From: Anoxynatronum sibiricum
GTDB lineage: Bacteria; Bacillota; Clostridia; Peptostreptococcales; Tindalliaceae
Length of the DNA: 46,488 bases
Assembly (NCBI RefSeq): GCF_039414295.1
Contig: NZ_JBCITM010000025.1
Span: 1 to 46,488 of the forward strand
Reading direction: 5' to 3'
A program made the position numbers and the translations under genes. Shown piece by piece: positions 8,169-16,980 of the stretch. The number at the start of each line of letters is the position of its first letter. The stretch's first letter is position 1. Below the pieces are notes generated by a model. That model saw only the letters and a list, made by a program, of their open reading frames with translations, had not been told where the DNA came from and searched no databases.

Positions 8169-10487
8169 TTAATTACTTTTGATGACTTTCAGTTGAAGAA
8201 AGACCTTTTCCGGTGTGGCGGGCAGTTCCCGGATTCGCACACCGCAGGCATTGTAAATGGCGTCGGTGATGGCAGGTGCCACGGTGTTCACGACCACTTC
8301 ACCAATGGATTTGGCACCATAGGGACCAGTGTCGTCAAAGCCGTCCAGGAGCTCCACCCGAATGGTGCCCACATCGGTGCGTCCCGGCAGTTTGTATTGC
8401 ATGAAGGTATCCTGAATCAGTTTGCCACTGGTGGTATAGGCGGCTTCCTCATAAAGGGCCAGCCCGATGCCCTGGGCAATGCCGCCTTCTGCCTGCACTT
8501 TTGCCAGCATGGGATTGATGGGAGTGCCGCAGTCCACCACGCCCACAAAGTCTTCCAGTGTGACCTGGCCGGTCTCCAGATCCACTTCCACCTGAGCGAA
8601 GCCGGCCATGAAGGGCGGTGCCGCTTTCTTAGGCACATAGGAGCCGGTAACAGACAGTTGTTCATGGATGACGCTGTAGGTAATTTTTTGGGAAAATTCA
8701 GCCAGGCTGATGGTTTCATAAGGCTGGCGGCGAATCACCTGTTCACCATCGAAATCAATGTTTTCTTCCACCGTATCAAAATAGGCGGCACCGGTTTTCT
8801 GAATGGCTGCCAGCATTTTGGCGGCGGCGTCCAGAATGGCATTGCCGGTGGTATAGGTGGTGCTGGAAGCATAGGCCCCACTGTCAAAAGGGGTCAGGTC
8901 GGTATCGGCGGTGTAGAGAACGATGCGATCCATGGGAACTCCCAGTGCTTCTGCAGCTATCTGGGTGAGTATGGTGTCGGCACCGGTACCAATGTCGGTG
9001 GATCCCAGGGTCAGGCTGAAAAAACCGTCGTCATTGAGTTTCAAGCTGGCAGCCGCCATATCAATATTGGGAAGCCCTGAACCCTGCTGAGAGATGGCCA
9101 TGCCCACGCCTCGCACCCGGGTACTGCTCATCTGTTGCCGGGGATAGGTGCTTTCCCATTCAATGAGCTCTTTGCCCCGGGCCACACAGGCTTCCAGCAG
9201 GCAGCTGTCCATGAGCATGGGTGCCTCGCCGGCGCCTTTGGTGACCATGTTGTAAAGGGGGGTGGTTTCCCCCTGGCGAATCATATTTTTCTCCCGTACC
9301 ACCGCCGGATCAAGCCCCAGTTCATGGGCCAGCTCGTTGATGGCCGATTCCAGAGCAAAGATGCCCTGGGTGACACCGTAACCCCGCAGGGCACCGCCGG
9401 GCACATGGTTGGTGTAGACCGCCTTGCCCTGAAACCGGCAGGCTTCCACCCGGTTGTAGAGAGTGAGAACTTTCTTTCCCGCACTGCCCAGGGTGGTGGC
9501 CGCATGCTCCCCATAGGCACCTGTATCCCAGATGCCGTTCATGTCAATGGCCTTAAGAGTGCCATCCCGGGAGGCTCCCAGGGTGATGGTAAACGTCATG
9601 GCGTGGCGTGAGGTGGTTCCCCGAAATACTTCCCGGCGGGTGTAGACGATTTTTGCCGGCCGGCCGGTTTTCATGGTGATGAGGGCAGGGTAAAACTCTG
9701 AATGGACCGTTTGTTTGGAGCCAAAGCCGCCGCCAATTCGGGGCTTGATCACCCGTATGCGGGAGGCGGGTAGGTCCAGGGCATTGGCCAGTATGCGCCG
9801 CACATGGAAGGGAATTTGGGTGGAGCTGACCACCACCAGACGCCCGTAAACATCCAGATAGGTGAAAGTGCGCTGGGTTTCCATCATGGCCTGGGCCTGT
9901 CCCTGAGTGCGGTAGGTATGGGTGGTCACCAGGTCACAGTCCGGCATCACTTCATCCACCTGTCCCAGTTCAAAGGCAACGGTGCCGGCGATGTTTCGCC
10001 GGGGGTCAAACCCGAAGCTGGCTTTTGCCAATATTTCCGGTTCGGGGTGGATGGGTGGCTGGCTGTCGGCGGTTTCCATGTCCAGCACCAGGGGCAGTGG
10101 CTCGTAGGTGACTTTGATGAGCTTCATGGCTTTTTCCGCCGCCTGGAGAGTCTCCGCTGCCACGATGGCCACATCGTCTCCCACGTGACGCACGGTGGCA
10201 TCCAACAAAAACTTATCGTGGGGCGACAGTTCCGGGTAGCTTTGCCCTGCCCGGGTAAAGGGCTTTCGAATCACGTCTTCGTGGGTGAGGACACAGACCA
10301 CCCCCGGCACTTTTTCTGCCCGGGTTTTATCGATGCGGGAAATGCGGGCATGGGCATGGGGGCTGCGCAGCACCCGCACCACCAGTGCATCCCGGGGAGT
10401 CAGGTCGTCGGTATACACGCCTTTGCCGGTGACCAGGCTCATGCCGTCCATTTTTGGCAGGCTTTGTTTTACAATTTTCAGCGTCAT
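8169..10487 (-). CDS. xdhA: Molybdenum hydroxylase large subunit (xanthine dehydrogenase family)
   Basis: Molybdopterin-binding catalytic subunit, 772 residues. It shows the aldehyde oxidase/xanthine dehydrogenase alpha domain at the N-terminus (GKGVYTDDL...RSPHAHARI), the GGGFGSKQ cofactor motif, the ALRGYGVTQG segment, and near the C-terminus GAKSIGE with the catalytic glutamate of the family. Length matches stand-alone bacterial XdhA subunits. The frame overlaps the iron-sulfur subunit by 4 bases. The purine permease at the head of the operon points to xanthine, hypoxanthine or another purine as substrate. No SsnA, YqeB or YqeC genes are present, so the selenium-dependent type is not indicated. 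Confidence 0.88.
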   Translation of the reverse strand: MTLKIVKQSLPKMDGMSLVTGKGVYTDDLTPRDALVVRVLRSPHAHARISRIDKTRAEKVPGVVCVLTHEDVIRKPFTRAGQSYPELSPHDKFLLDATVRHVGDDVAIVAAETLQAAEKAMKLIKVTYEPLPLVLDMETADSQPPIHPEPEILAKASFGFDPRRNIAGTVAFELGQVDEVMPDCDLVTTHTYRTQGQAQAMMETQRTFTYLDVYGRLVVVSSTQIPFHVRRILANALDLPASRIRVIKPRIGGGFGSKQTVHSEFYPALITMKTGRPAKIVYTRREVFRGTTSRHAMTFTITLGASRDGTLKAIDMNGIWDTGAYGEHAATTLGSAGKKVLTLYNRVEACRFQGKAVYTNHVPGGALRGYGVTQGIFALESAINELAHELGLDPAVVREKNMIRQGETTPLYNMVTKGAGEAPMLMDSCLLEACVARGKELIEWESTYPRQQMSSTRVRGVGMAISQQGSGLPNIDMAAASLKLNDDGFFSLTLGSTDIGTGADTILTQIAAEALGVPMDRIVLYTADTDLTPFDSGAYASSTTYTTGNAILDAAAKMLAAIQKTGAAYFDTVEENIDFDGEQVIRRQPYETISLAEFSQKITYSVIHEQLSVTGSYVPKKAAPPFMAGFAQVEVDLETGQVTLEDFVGVVDCGTPINPMLAKVQAEGGIAQGIGLALYEEAAYTTSGKLIQDTFMQYKLPGRTDVGTIRVELLDGFDDTGPYGAKSIGEVVVNTVAPAITDAIYNACGVRIRELPATPEKVFLQLKVIKSN

Positions 10488-11059
10488 GGGGTCACCTTCC
10501 CTTCTCCAGAAATCGGGCGTGCTGCCCCTGGCACATTGTCAGCAGCCACAGCGCAGGTGTTTTCAGCATGTTTGGCACCGGCTTCATCTGGCAGCAGGTT
10601 TTCCCTGCCGGCTTTGGCTGCGAAGTAGGCCTTGATGGCCCGCAGCTGGCTGGCGTAGCCGGTACAGCGGCATAAATTTCCTTTTAGATGGTGCATGATC
10701 TCTGCTTCTGTGGGCTGTGCCACCAGGGATTCCAGATAGAGGATGTTCATCACAGTGCCACTGGTGCAATAACCGCACTGGTCTGCCCCTTCTGCCACAA
10801 AACAGCTGGCAATGGCAACGGCTGCCTCGGGCACACCTTCTATGGTGGTGATTTCCCGCCCTTCAGCTTTCACCGCCAGCAGCACACAGGAGAGCACCGC
10901 CCGGCCATCCAGATGAACGGTACAGACACCGCAGTTGCCGGTGTCACAGGCCTGGCGCACTCCCAGGCAGCCGTTTTCCCTTAGCACATCCACCAGATAG
11001 GCATCGGGGGAGATTTCAAGGATTTTGGCAACACCGTTGATGGTGGTATTCAATTTCAT
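10484..11059 (-). CDS. xdhC: Molybdenum hydroxylase [2Fe-2S] subunit
   Basis: Iron-sulfur subunit of 191 residues carrying both clusters. The plant-type ferredoxin cysteines are in CDTGNCGVCTVHLDG and LSC; the second cluster is bound by CGYC and CRC in the helical domain (KGNLCRCTGY). About 25 residues extend past the usual end and have no visible motif. AAGGAGG-like GGAGGTGG precedes the ATG. Start and stop overlap both neighbours by four bases. Naming of subunit letters differs between organisms. Confidence 0.88.
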   Translation of the reverse strand: MKLNTTINGVAKILEISPDAYLVDVLRENGCLGVRQACDTGNCGVCTVHLDGRAVLSCVLLAVKAEGREITTIEGVPEAAVAIASCFVAEGADQCGYCTSGTVMNILYLESLVAQPTEAEIMHHLKGNLCRCTGYASQLRAIKAYFAAKAGRENLLPDEAGAKHAENTCAVAADNVPGAARPISGEGKVTP

Positions 11060-11895
11060 GACCGACCACCTCCTTCATTGCAAGCCCTAAGCACCCGGGC
11101 TACCAGTACCCGGCAAAGATGCTGCCGGTATTCACTGGTGCTCCGGCTGTTGGTACCGAAAACCAACTCCCCGGCGGCGGTTTCTGCGGCCTGCTGAATG
11201 ACTTCTTCAGTCCAGATCATCTGTGAAGATTCATTGAGGGTCGCCGCTGTCTCTTTCAGAAAGGCCATGGCACTGTGAGCCAGCGCTGCCCGGCGGGGCC
11301 GGGCTCCCACACTGATGCGCAGCTTTCCATTGACCACCGCTGCCGCCGCATTGAGAAGGGCGTAATCGCCAGCAGTTTTGCGCAGCGAAGCAAATCCGCT
11401 TCGACAGCTTTCTTTTTCAATAGTAATGGCTTCCAGCACATCTTTCCCGCCGGCTCCCTGCTCTAAAAAAGTCTCCAGCGGCATTTCCCCTGCCTGATGC
11501 AGCCGCACCTTCACCGGCAGAGCCAAGAGGCCGGTGATCAGATCGGAAAATCCGTACCGGGCGTAGACACTGGCACCCACCGTCACCACATTGCGCAGCT
11601 GCACTCCCACAATTTCCCTGACGGCGGCGGCCGGGAGGCCGGCGTACAGCCGGTTCAGCTCCCGGTGCTGTTCCAGTTCACCCAAAGTCACCGCGGCACC
11701 GATTTCCCAGTGGTCATCATGTTCTGTGATGCAGTGAAGCCCACACCGGGAGAGGTCAATGAGGGTGGTGATGTTCTTGCTGCCCATCCGCAGAAAGGCA
11801 CCGCCCCCCAGCAGCGTGGCGAAGCGGTTCTGCTGCAGGGCTTCAAAGGCTTCAGCCGTTGTTGAGGGGGTTATCACGTTTTTAACGGTGATCAT
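11056..11895 (-). CDS. xdhB: Molybdenum hydroxylase FAD-binding subunit
   Basis: FAD subunit of 279 residues that passes electrons from the iron-sulfur clusters to NAD or another acceptor. The FAD-binding marks are LLGGGAFLRMG near residue 30 and the region VRNVVTVGASVY (a TIGGN-like loop in related proteins). The CO dehydrogenase flavoprotein C-terminal domain follows. GGAGGGATAG precedes the ATG, three bases after the permease stop, so all four genes form one transcript. Confidence 0.86.
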   Translation of the reverse strand: MITVKNVITPSTTAEAFEALQQNRFATLLGGGAFLRMGSKNITTLIDLSRCGLHCITEHDDHWEIGAAVTLGELEQHRELNRLYAGLPAAAVREIVGVQLRNVVTVGASVYARYGFSDLITGLLALPVKVRLHQAGEMPLETFLEQGAGGKDVLEAITIEKESCRSGFASLRKTAGDYALLNAAAAVVNGKLRISVGARPRRAALAHSAMAFLKETAATLNESSQMIWTEEVIQQAAETAAGELVFGTNSRSTSEYRQHLCRVLVARVLRACNEGGGRS

Positions 11896-11898
11896 ACA

Positions 11899-13263
11899 CT
11901 ATCCCTCCTGTTCCATCTCTTTTCTTTCCTGTTGTTCGTCTGCCAGGGTTTTTTGGGGCAAAATCAGGTTCAGGGTAAAGGCCACGATGGTGGCGATGAC
12001 CACGGCTGAACGCCCAAAGACCATCATCACCCAGTCAGGGAAGAGTTCCAGTGACTGGGGCACCTGGGTGATACCAATGCCCATGGCCACTGCCAGGCCC
12101 ACAATGGCCATGTTGCGTCCAGAAAGTTCATCCTGAATAATCAGTTTGATACCTGTCATGGTGATCATGGCAAAAACGGTGATGGTGGCACCTCCCAGCA
12201 CACTCTGGGGAATGGTGGTCATCACGGCTCCAAATTTGGGCACAAAACCTGCCAACAGAATGAAGGCAGCGGCAATGCCCAGTACGAAACGACTGACCAC
12301 TTTCGTCATGGCCACAATGCCCACGTTCTGGCTGTAGGTGGCAGTGGGCAGCCCCCCAAAGAAAGAAGCCACAATGCTGGAAACCCCGTTACCCACAATC
12401 CCGCCGGAAAGTTCTCTGTCAGTGACTTCCCGACCCATACCACCCACCGTGGTGGCTGAAAGATCGCCCACGGCCTGAACTGAGTTAACAATGTACATGA
12501 TGACCATGCTGAGAATGGCCGGCGGATAAAATTCGATGCCAAAGTGAAGGGGTCGGGGAAGGGCAAACCAGGCGGCTTCTGCCACAGGAGCAAAGCTCAC
12601 CAGATTCAGTAAGATGGCGATGACATAGCCTACAGCGATGCCTACCAAAATGGAAGCCAATTTGAAATATCCTTTTGCAAACTGATTGCAAAACAGTACC
12701 ACTGACAGGGTGATGATGGCCACTGCCCAATTGGTGTATGAGCCATAAGTGGGGGATCCCACGCCTCCGGCGATGTAGTTGATGGCGATGGGGTAGAGGG
12801 ACAGGCCAATGGTGAACACCACAGTTCCCGCCACCAGGGGAGGAAAATATTTGCGCACATGCTTGATGAAGATTCCCACCAGAACGGCGACACATCCACC
12901 CACCAGCTGGGCACCAAAAATACCGGCAATGCCGTACTGGGAACCAATGGCGATGATGGTGGGCACGTAGGCAAAGCTGACGCCCATGATCACCGGAAGA
13001 CCTGAACCCACTTTACCAATGGGGTACAGCTGCAGCAGGGTGGCAATACCCGCAATGAACATGGCACACTGCACCAGCAGCGTGCGGTCGGCAGAATTCA
13101 GACCCACCACACCGGCAATGATGATGGCCGGGGTCACGTTACCCACAATCATGGCCAGTACGTGCTGAAGACCCAGGGGAACGGCTTTTCCCAAAGCAGG
13201 GACACCGTTCAGATCAAAAACAGAGGTGCTGCGGGGCGCTGCGTTGTTGACGGCTTTTTCCAT
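11899..13263 (-). CDS. NCS2-family purine (xanthine/uracil-type) permease
   Basis: Proton-coupled nucleobase importer of 454 residues with about twelve to fourteen hydrophobic segments. Typical marks are GLQHVLAMIVGNVTPAIIIAG in helix 1, the NVGIVAMTKVVSR stretch, and the ATITVFAMITMTGIKLI segment. ATG 13263 follows AAGGAGG; the longer frame adds nine residues with no support. It heads the operon with the molybdenum hydroxylase and is preceded by a structured leader ending in a terminator. Xanthine is the most likely cargo but this rests on context. Confidence 0.88.
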   Translation of the reverse strand: MEKAVNNAAPRSTSVFDLNGVPALGKAVPLGLQHVLAMIVGNVTPAIIIAGVVGLNSADRTLLVQCAMFIAGIATLLQLYPIGKVGSGLPVIMGVSFAYVPTIIAIGSQYGIAGIFGAQLVGGCVAVLVGIFIKHVRKYFPPLVAGTVVFTIGLSLYPIAINYIAGGVGSPTYGSYTNWAVAIITLSVVLFCNQFAKGYFKLASILVGIAVGYVIAILLNLVSFAPVAEAAWFALPRPLHFGIEFYPPAILSMVIMYIVNSVQAVGDLSATTVGGMGREVTDRELSGGIVGNGVSSIVASFFGGLPTATYSQNVGIVAMTKVVSRFVLGIAAAFILLAGFVPKFGAVMTTIPQSVLGGATITVFAMITMTGIKLIIQDELSGRNMAIVGLAVAMGIGITQVPQSLELFPDWVMMVFGRSAVVIATIVAFTLNLILPQKTLADEQQERKEMEQEG

Positions 13264-13537
13264 TTGTTGCTCCTCCTTTTTTTCATGCATGTTTTTTCAC
13301 GCGTCGCTTCTTTCCTTCTTCCATGACTGCTGGCTTGTGCCGCCTCAAGCGCTGGAATCCAGGCAAATAAAAAGGCCAGCACAAAACGAGGGTTTCCCCT
13401 CCTCGTGCCGGCCACCTGGAGCGTCATGTTTTCTGATCTCCGGTCACTGCCGTCCGCATGTTCAGTTGTAACTGCTTGGGAGATTCATTGCCCGCAGCAG
13501 GCTTGGCGTCCTGCCGGGGTGAATTTTCTTAAGTTTC
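13264..13537 (-). promoter_or_regulatory. Structured leader RNA of the purine permease/hydroxylase operon (candidate riboswitch, class not recognised)
   Basis: The transcript from the promoter at 13545-13573 would carry a ~270-base leader. Before the terminator the RNA can form an outer stem CACC/GGUG closing about 105 bases, a strong stem CCCGGCAGG with CCUGCUGCGGG, a stem AUCUCC/GGAGAU, and a small CAGU/ACUG hairpin. GGAG can instead pair with CUCC just before the terminator (CCGGAG with CUCCAGG), an alternative fold that competes with AUCUCC/GGAGAU. This multi-helix build followed by a terminator is typical of riboswitches. It does not match the purine, guanidine, ZTP or THF consensus that I can recall. 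Molybdenum cofactor sensing is one possibility, untested. Confidence 0.6.
13365..13413 (-). terminator. Attenuator terminator in the permease leader
   Basis: Strong hairpin on the minus strand, GGCCGGCAC pairing with GTGCTGGCC and inner GAGG.GGG/CCCTC with a GAAA loop, followed by TTTTTATTT. It lies about 100 bases before the permease start and after the structured leader, so it would cut transcription before the operon. Confidence 0.8.
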
Positions 13538-13544
13538 CAAATAC

Positions 13545-13573
13545 ATTTTATCATAACCCAAACCATGATGCAA
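13545..13573 (-). promoter_or_regulatory. Sigma-A promoter of the purine operon
   Basis: On the minus strand TTGCAT and TAAAAT are spaced 17 bases apart, which would start transcription near 13537, just ahead of the structured leader. Confidence 0.45.
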
Positions 13574-13636
13574 TATTAACAACAGTGTCTCCTGCTCTAA
13601 AAAAATCTACACATCTACTTTTACGAAATTCGCTGG

Positions 13637-14425
13637 CTACAGGATGGCAAAAACCAGTTTTTCCTGGTCTTTTCGGCTGTCGCAGACCACTTCGTCAAGG
13701 CGCAGGGAACAGCCCGCCACCTGGGACAAGTTCTTCACCAGCGTCTGCTGATTTTCGGTGTAAAAAAGGCGCCGGTGATAGTCCACCAGGCTGTGATGCC
13801 GTCGATTCACCAAGATTCCCTCTTCCAGACGGGTGAGACATCCCCTGGCACGAATCTCAATACTGCCGGCGGTCAGAGAAACGTGAAGATCCCGGGGGCC
13901 TTTGCCGGTGTTTTGTTTCATGAACCGGGCCATTTCCCCTTTGATTTTCATCTCCATTTCTGCCAGCTCGTCACCGTTGGCCAGACACCTTTCCCCCAGC
14001 ACCACCAGGCATTTTTCCTTTTTGATGATCTCCCGAGCCACCTGATGCATCTGCTCCAGCAGTTCTTCCAGCTGAATGGGTTTCACCACGTACCGGACAA
14101 TGCCCACACCGACGGCTTCAATGATGGTGTCGCTGTCGGAAAGGGCTGAGGTGATGATCACCGGAATCTCCAGTCCCGTCTGGCGCAACCGCCGCACCAT
14201 GGACAGCCCATCCATTTCAGGCATTTTTAGGTCGGTGATGATCAGTTGTGGCGGCTGCTCTTCCACCGCCTTTAAGGCTTCCAAACCATTGGCAGCCAGT
14301 CGAAGACGGCCCACTCGCCGTTTCAGGTAGAGGGCCAGTTCCTGGCGGGTATCACTGTCGTCTTCCACATAGAGCACATGGAGCCGGTTTAAGGCTGCCG
14401 GTGAGGCTGATTTCTCAGTTGTCAT
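13637..14425 (-). CDS. Response regulator fused to a DUF2294 domain
   Basis: 262 residues. Residues 12-130 are a receiver domain with the acidic pair in YVEDDSD, phospho-acceptor Asp in IITDLKMPEMDG, the Ser/Thr position in ITSALSD and Lys in VVKPIQ. Residues 150-262 resemble DUF2294: KIKGEMARFMKQNTGKGP, then SIEIRARGCLTRLEEG, and a C-terminal KLVFAIL. No DNA-binding domain is present. The start overlaps the sensor kinase stop by 4 bases, so the two are a pair. DUF2294 has no established role that I know; the output is therefore unknown and may not be direct transcription control. Confidence 0.82.
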   Translation of the reverse strand: MTTEKSASPAALNRLHVLYVEDDSDTRQELALYLKRRVGRLRLAANGLEALKAVEEQPPQLIITDLKMPEMDGLSMVRRLRQTGLEIPVIITSALSDSDTIIEAVGVGIVRYVVKPIQLEELLEQMHQVAREIIKKEKCLVVLGERCLANGDELAEMEMKIKGEMARFMKQNTGKGPRDLHVSLTAGSIEIRARGCLTRLEEGILVNRRHHSLVDYHRRLFYTENQQTLVKNLSQVAGCSLRLDEVVCDSRKDQEKLVFAIL

Positions 14426-16368
14426 GCGTTAACTGCTCCCTTCTCTTCAGGAATCCGGATGGTCATGACGGCTCCCTGGGTGCTGTTTTCCCAGCGGAGG
14501 GTGCCTTTGAGGCTGTTCTCCACAATGGTTTTGGTCATGTAGAGACCCAGACCGGTTCCCTGCTTTTGAGGCTTGGTACTGAAGTAGGGCTCAAAAATAC
14601 GGTCGGCGATGGTTGCTGGAATGCCGCCGCCAGTGTCGGCAATACTCACGGCCACCCAGGGGGTATCGTTGTCAATGGTGATGTGGATTTTTCGCTGAGA
14701 GATCTGTTTTTCCACCAAAGCATCCACCGCATTGGCAATGAGGTTGAACGCCGCCTGGGAAAACTGATTGCGGTATCCCCAGGCACGTAGATTTTCATCG
14801 GCCTCTGTGGTCACCTGAATTTTGTGAAGCAGGAAACGGTCTTCCATCAGATCAAGCACTTCCTCCACTGCTTCCATCACCCGAAATGCCTCCCCCTGTG
14901 TGGTGGGATTGGCAAATTGCATAAAATCGTCAATGGTGCCGGACATGCGGCCAATGAGTTTACGGCTTTTATCCATGGATTGAATCATGTGACTTTCATC
15001 CAGTTCGCCGTGCCAGAAAGCATCTTCCAGATTGCCCAGCACCAGCCCCAGGTTGTTCAGCGGCTGCCGCCACTGGTGAGCAATGTGTGTCACCATTTCT
15101 CCCATGGCAGCCATGCGGGCCTGGTAGAGCATAAAGGCTTCTTTTCGCTGATTTTCCTCCCGTTCCTGTTGGAACAACTTCTCAAGACGTCGGGCGGCAC
15201 TGCGGGAAGTGATGGTCACCAGCAAAAATCCGGTGAGTACCAGAAACCCCACCAGTGTGAGTACCCGGAGCAATTGTTGCTGATGTTCCTGTTTTTCCTG
15301 TTGCAGACGGCTGTAATCGAAGATAAACTGAGACAGGTCAAGGGGTTCTGAGAGGAGCCCCAGCCTAGTGAGGGCCTGATGGGTCTGTTCCCATCGAAAG
15401 GGATGAAGGTTGCCCACTTCCACCACCGGATAATAGGTGAGTTCCAGCACCTGTTGGGCCTGAAACCGGTTGTAGGACAACAGTTCACTGGCATGAAAAA
15501 ACCGATGGTCGCCAGCCTCATCACCATTGCCAGCCAGGGAGTTCTGGAAAACATCCGTCATGGCTTTTGCCATTTCTTCAGGATTATTCAGGGCATGCCG
15601 CCATCCTTTCAGAGTGGCCTGGCGAAAAGCCTCCACCAGCTCTGGATCGTCCCGGGTGAGCCGGGTGGTGGCAAAAAGCGAGTCACCATAAAAATCGATG
15701 CCGTAATCCAGCGGACGCAGTGCTGCCACAGGGACACCGGCTCTGCGGGCTTCCATCAGAAGACTGCCCAGGTATACGGGTACCACCTCATAACGACCGG
15801 TGGTGAGGTCTTCCAAGGTAAAGCTGCCGCTTTTTTCCGTGTATGGGAGTTGTCCGGGATCGATGCCTTCAGCAATGAGCATGGCCTGCAGCTCCACATC
15901 CAGCAGGTCGTGGTGTCGGCGGGCGACGGTGAGATCCAGTAAATCCACCAGTGTGGTCATGCGGGTTTCTTCCAGCCGATAATAGGCCACGGCACTCCGC
16001 TGAAAAATGGCTGCCACCACCGAAAGAGCTTCCCCCTGTTCATTGGCCATCAAAATGTCCACCGCTCCCACACCAAAATCTGCCCTGCCGGACTGCACTT
16101 CTTCAGTGGCCTGCCGCACTTCTCCATTTTCATCAAAGGCAGAGCGTATGGTAACATCCAGCCCGGCATCAGCGTAATACCCCTGCCACAAAGCAGCGTA
16201 ATATCCCGCAAACTGAAACTGGGGCTCCCAGCGCAGCTGCAGGGTGACCGGCCTGAGAGGGGCCGCCTGCGGCAGTGTTCCCCCAGTGGCAGATGCATTG
16301 ATCATCGTTATGTTCAGCAGGCACACCAGGGAAATAGCAACTGCTAAAATGGTTGGTTTTGAGCGCAT
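14422..16368 (-). CDS. Sensor histidine kinase with an NMT1/THI5-type periplasmic binding domain
   Basis: 648 residues. A signal/anchor helix at residues 5-25 is followed by a solute-binding domain (about 38-330) of the NMT1/THI5 type, with the typical LRWEPQFQFAGYYAALWQGYYADAGLDV start. A membrane helix lies near 375-395 (VGFLVLTGFLLVTI). The kinase part has the H box MGEMVTHIAHQWRQPLN, N box NLIANAVDAL, and glycine boxes DTGGGIP and GTGLGLYMTK. Proteins of the binding-domain family take up pyrimidine precursors of thiamine; here the domain would sense a related ligand outside the cell. GGAGGCAG precedes the ATG. Location next to the purine operon suggests a nucleobase-like signal, which is inference. 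Confidence 0.87.
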   Translation of the reverse strand: MRSKPTILAVAISLVCLLNITMINASATGGTLPQAAPLRPVTLQLRWEPQFQFAGYYAALWQGYYADAGLDVTIRSAFDENGEVRQATEEVQSGRADFGVGAVDILMANEQGEALSVVAAIFQRSAVAYYRLEETRMTTLVDLLDLTVARRHHDLLDVELQAMLIAEGIDPGQLPYTEKSGSFTLEDLTTGRYEVVPVYLGSLLMEARRAGVPVAALRPLDYGIDFYGDSLFATTRLTRDDPELVEAFRQATLKGWRHALNNPEEMAKAMTDVFQNSLAGNGDEAGDHRFFHASELLSYNRFQAQQVLELTYYPVVEVGNLHPFRWEQTHQALTRLGLLSEPLDLSQFIFDYSRLQQEKQEHQQQLLRVLTLVGFLVLTGFLLVTITSRSAARRLEKLFQQEREENQRKEAFMLYQARMAAMGEMVTHIAHQWRQPLNNLGLVLGNLEDAFWHGELDESHMIQSMDKSRKLIGRMSGTIDDFMQFANPTTQGEAFRVMEAVEEVLDLMEDRFLLHKIQVTTEADENLRAWGYRNQFSQAAFNLIANAVDALVEKQISQRKIHITIDNDTPWVAVSIADTGGGIPATIADRIFEPYFSTKPQKQGTGLGLYMTKTIVENSLKGTLRWENSTQGAVMTIRIPEEKGAVNA

Positions 16369-16404
16369 GAATTCTCTGCCTCCATTTCGTAAGCGGCAGG
16401 CCTG

Positions 16405-16629
16405 TTAATCCAGCTCCAGTTGGTTCAGCAACTCCCGCAGTGATTTCAGTTCCTCTTGTGTCAGGGTGATGCCTTTGCCCATTTTGGCATGCTCAGGGGC
16501 CCAGTCCCGCAGGTCATACTTGGGGGATCGGTCATTCCAGCTCACCAAATTCAATTCTTTTGTCCAGCCTTTGCTGCCCTCTCCGATCAGTCCCAGATGT
16601 TCCGTAATCTCATATTTGATTTCTGCCAT
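16405..16629 (-). CDS. YdbC/PC4-family single-stranded DNA-binding protein
   Basis: 74 residues, similar to Lactococcus YdbC, the bacterial PC4-like fold. The pattern KYEITEHLGLIGEGSKGWTKELNLVSWNDRSPKYDLRDWAPEHAKMGKGITLTQEELKSL is nearly full family length and carries the conserved WN...KYDIR and GKGITLT segments. ATG 16629 follows AAGGAGG; an in-frame upstream codon has no such site. It binds single-stranded nucleic acid in known members. It is 36 bases ahead of the kinase gene on the same strand, perhaps by chance. Confidence 0.85.
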   Translation of the reverse strand: MAEIKYEITEHLGLIGEGSKGWTKELNLVSWNDRSPKYDLRDWAPEHAKMGKGITLTQEELKSLRELLNQLELD

Positions 16630-16980
16630 TGATTTCGCCTCCTTCTTGGATAGTTCCATTCACACAAGGTGTTGATTGATTTCTTTTGAATCTGCTTCGT
16701 GTGATGCCTGCGGCTGTCATTCATGTCACTAATTGCCTGCAGGCCCATCTCCCATTGTGAATAACCGTTGAGGATTACGCACCACCATTCACTCATTCGA
16801 CAAAAAAGAGTAAACTCCTTCAACCCCGGCTGATCATTTAGTCTTTTGATGTGCAAGCCTTCATTTTAAAGACTTTTCGACGGTTGCATGATGGATGGAA
16901 AAGTGATAGGCTTCAATTGTCTTTCTCTGTTGAAACTTCTTAATCCCAGTGATTCTTTGACATCCCGGAAGGAGCATTTG
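16630..16980. other. Intergenic region between ydbC-like and DUF2812 genes
   Basis: About 350 bases separating divergent genes. It must hold both promoters, but I see no convincing -35/-10 pair, no strong hairpin and no further credible gene. A frame of 89 codons on the minus strand (16587-16856) lacks a ribosome binding site and overlaps ydbC, and was not accepted. Confidence 0.6.

Noticed and set aside
8154..9080. Long plus-strand open frame of 308 codons opposite the hydroxylase large subunit
   Set aside because: It is an antisense shadow of the clearly conserved XdhA frame with no ribosome binding site.
8169..11895. Selenium-dependent molybdenum hydroxylase
   Set aside because: None of the usual accessory genes (yqeB, yqeC, mocA, ssnA) is in the window, so an ordinary purine hydroxylase is the simpler call.
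16587..16856. Minus-strand frame of 89 codons upstream of the ydbC-like gene
   Set aside because: It overlaps the ydbC-like gene in another frame, has no good ribosome binding site and no family similarity.
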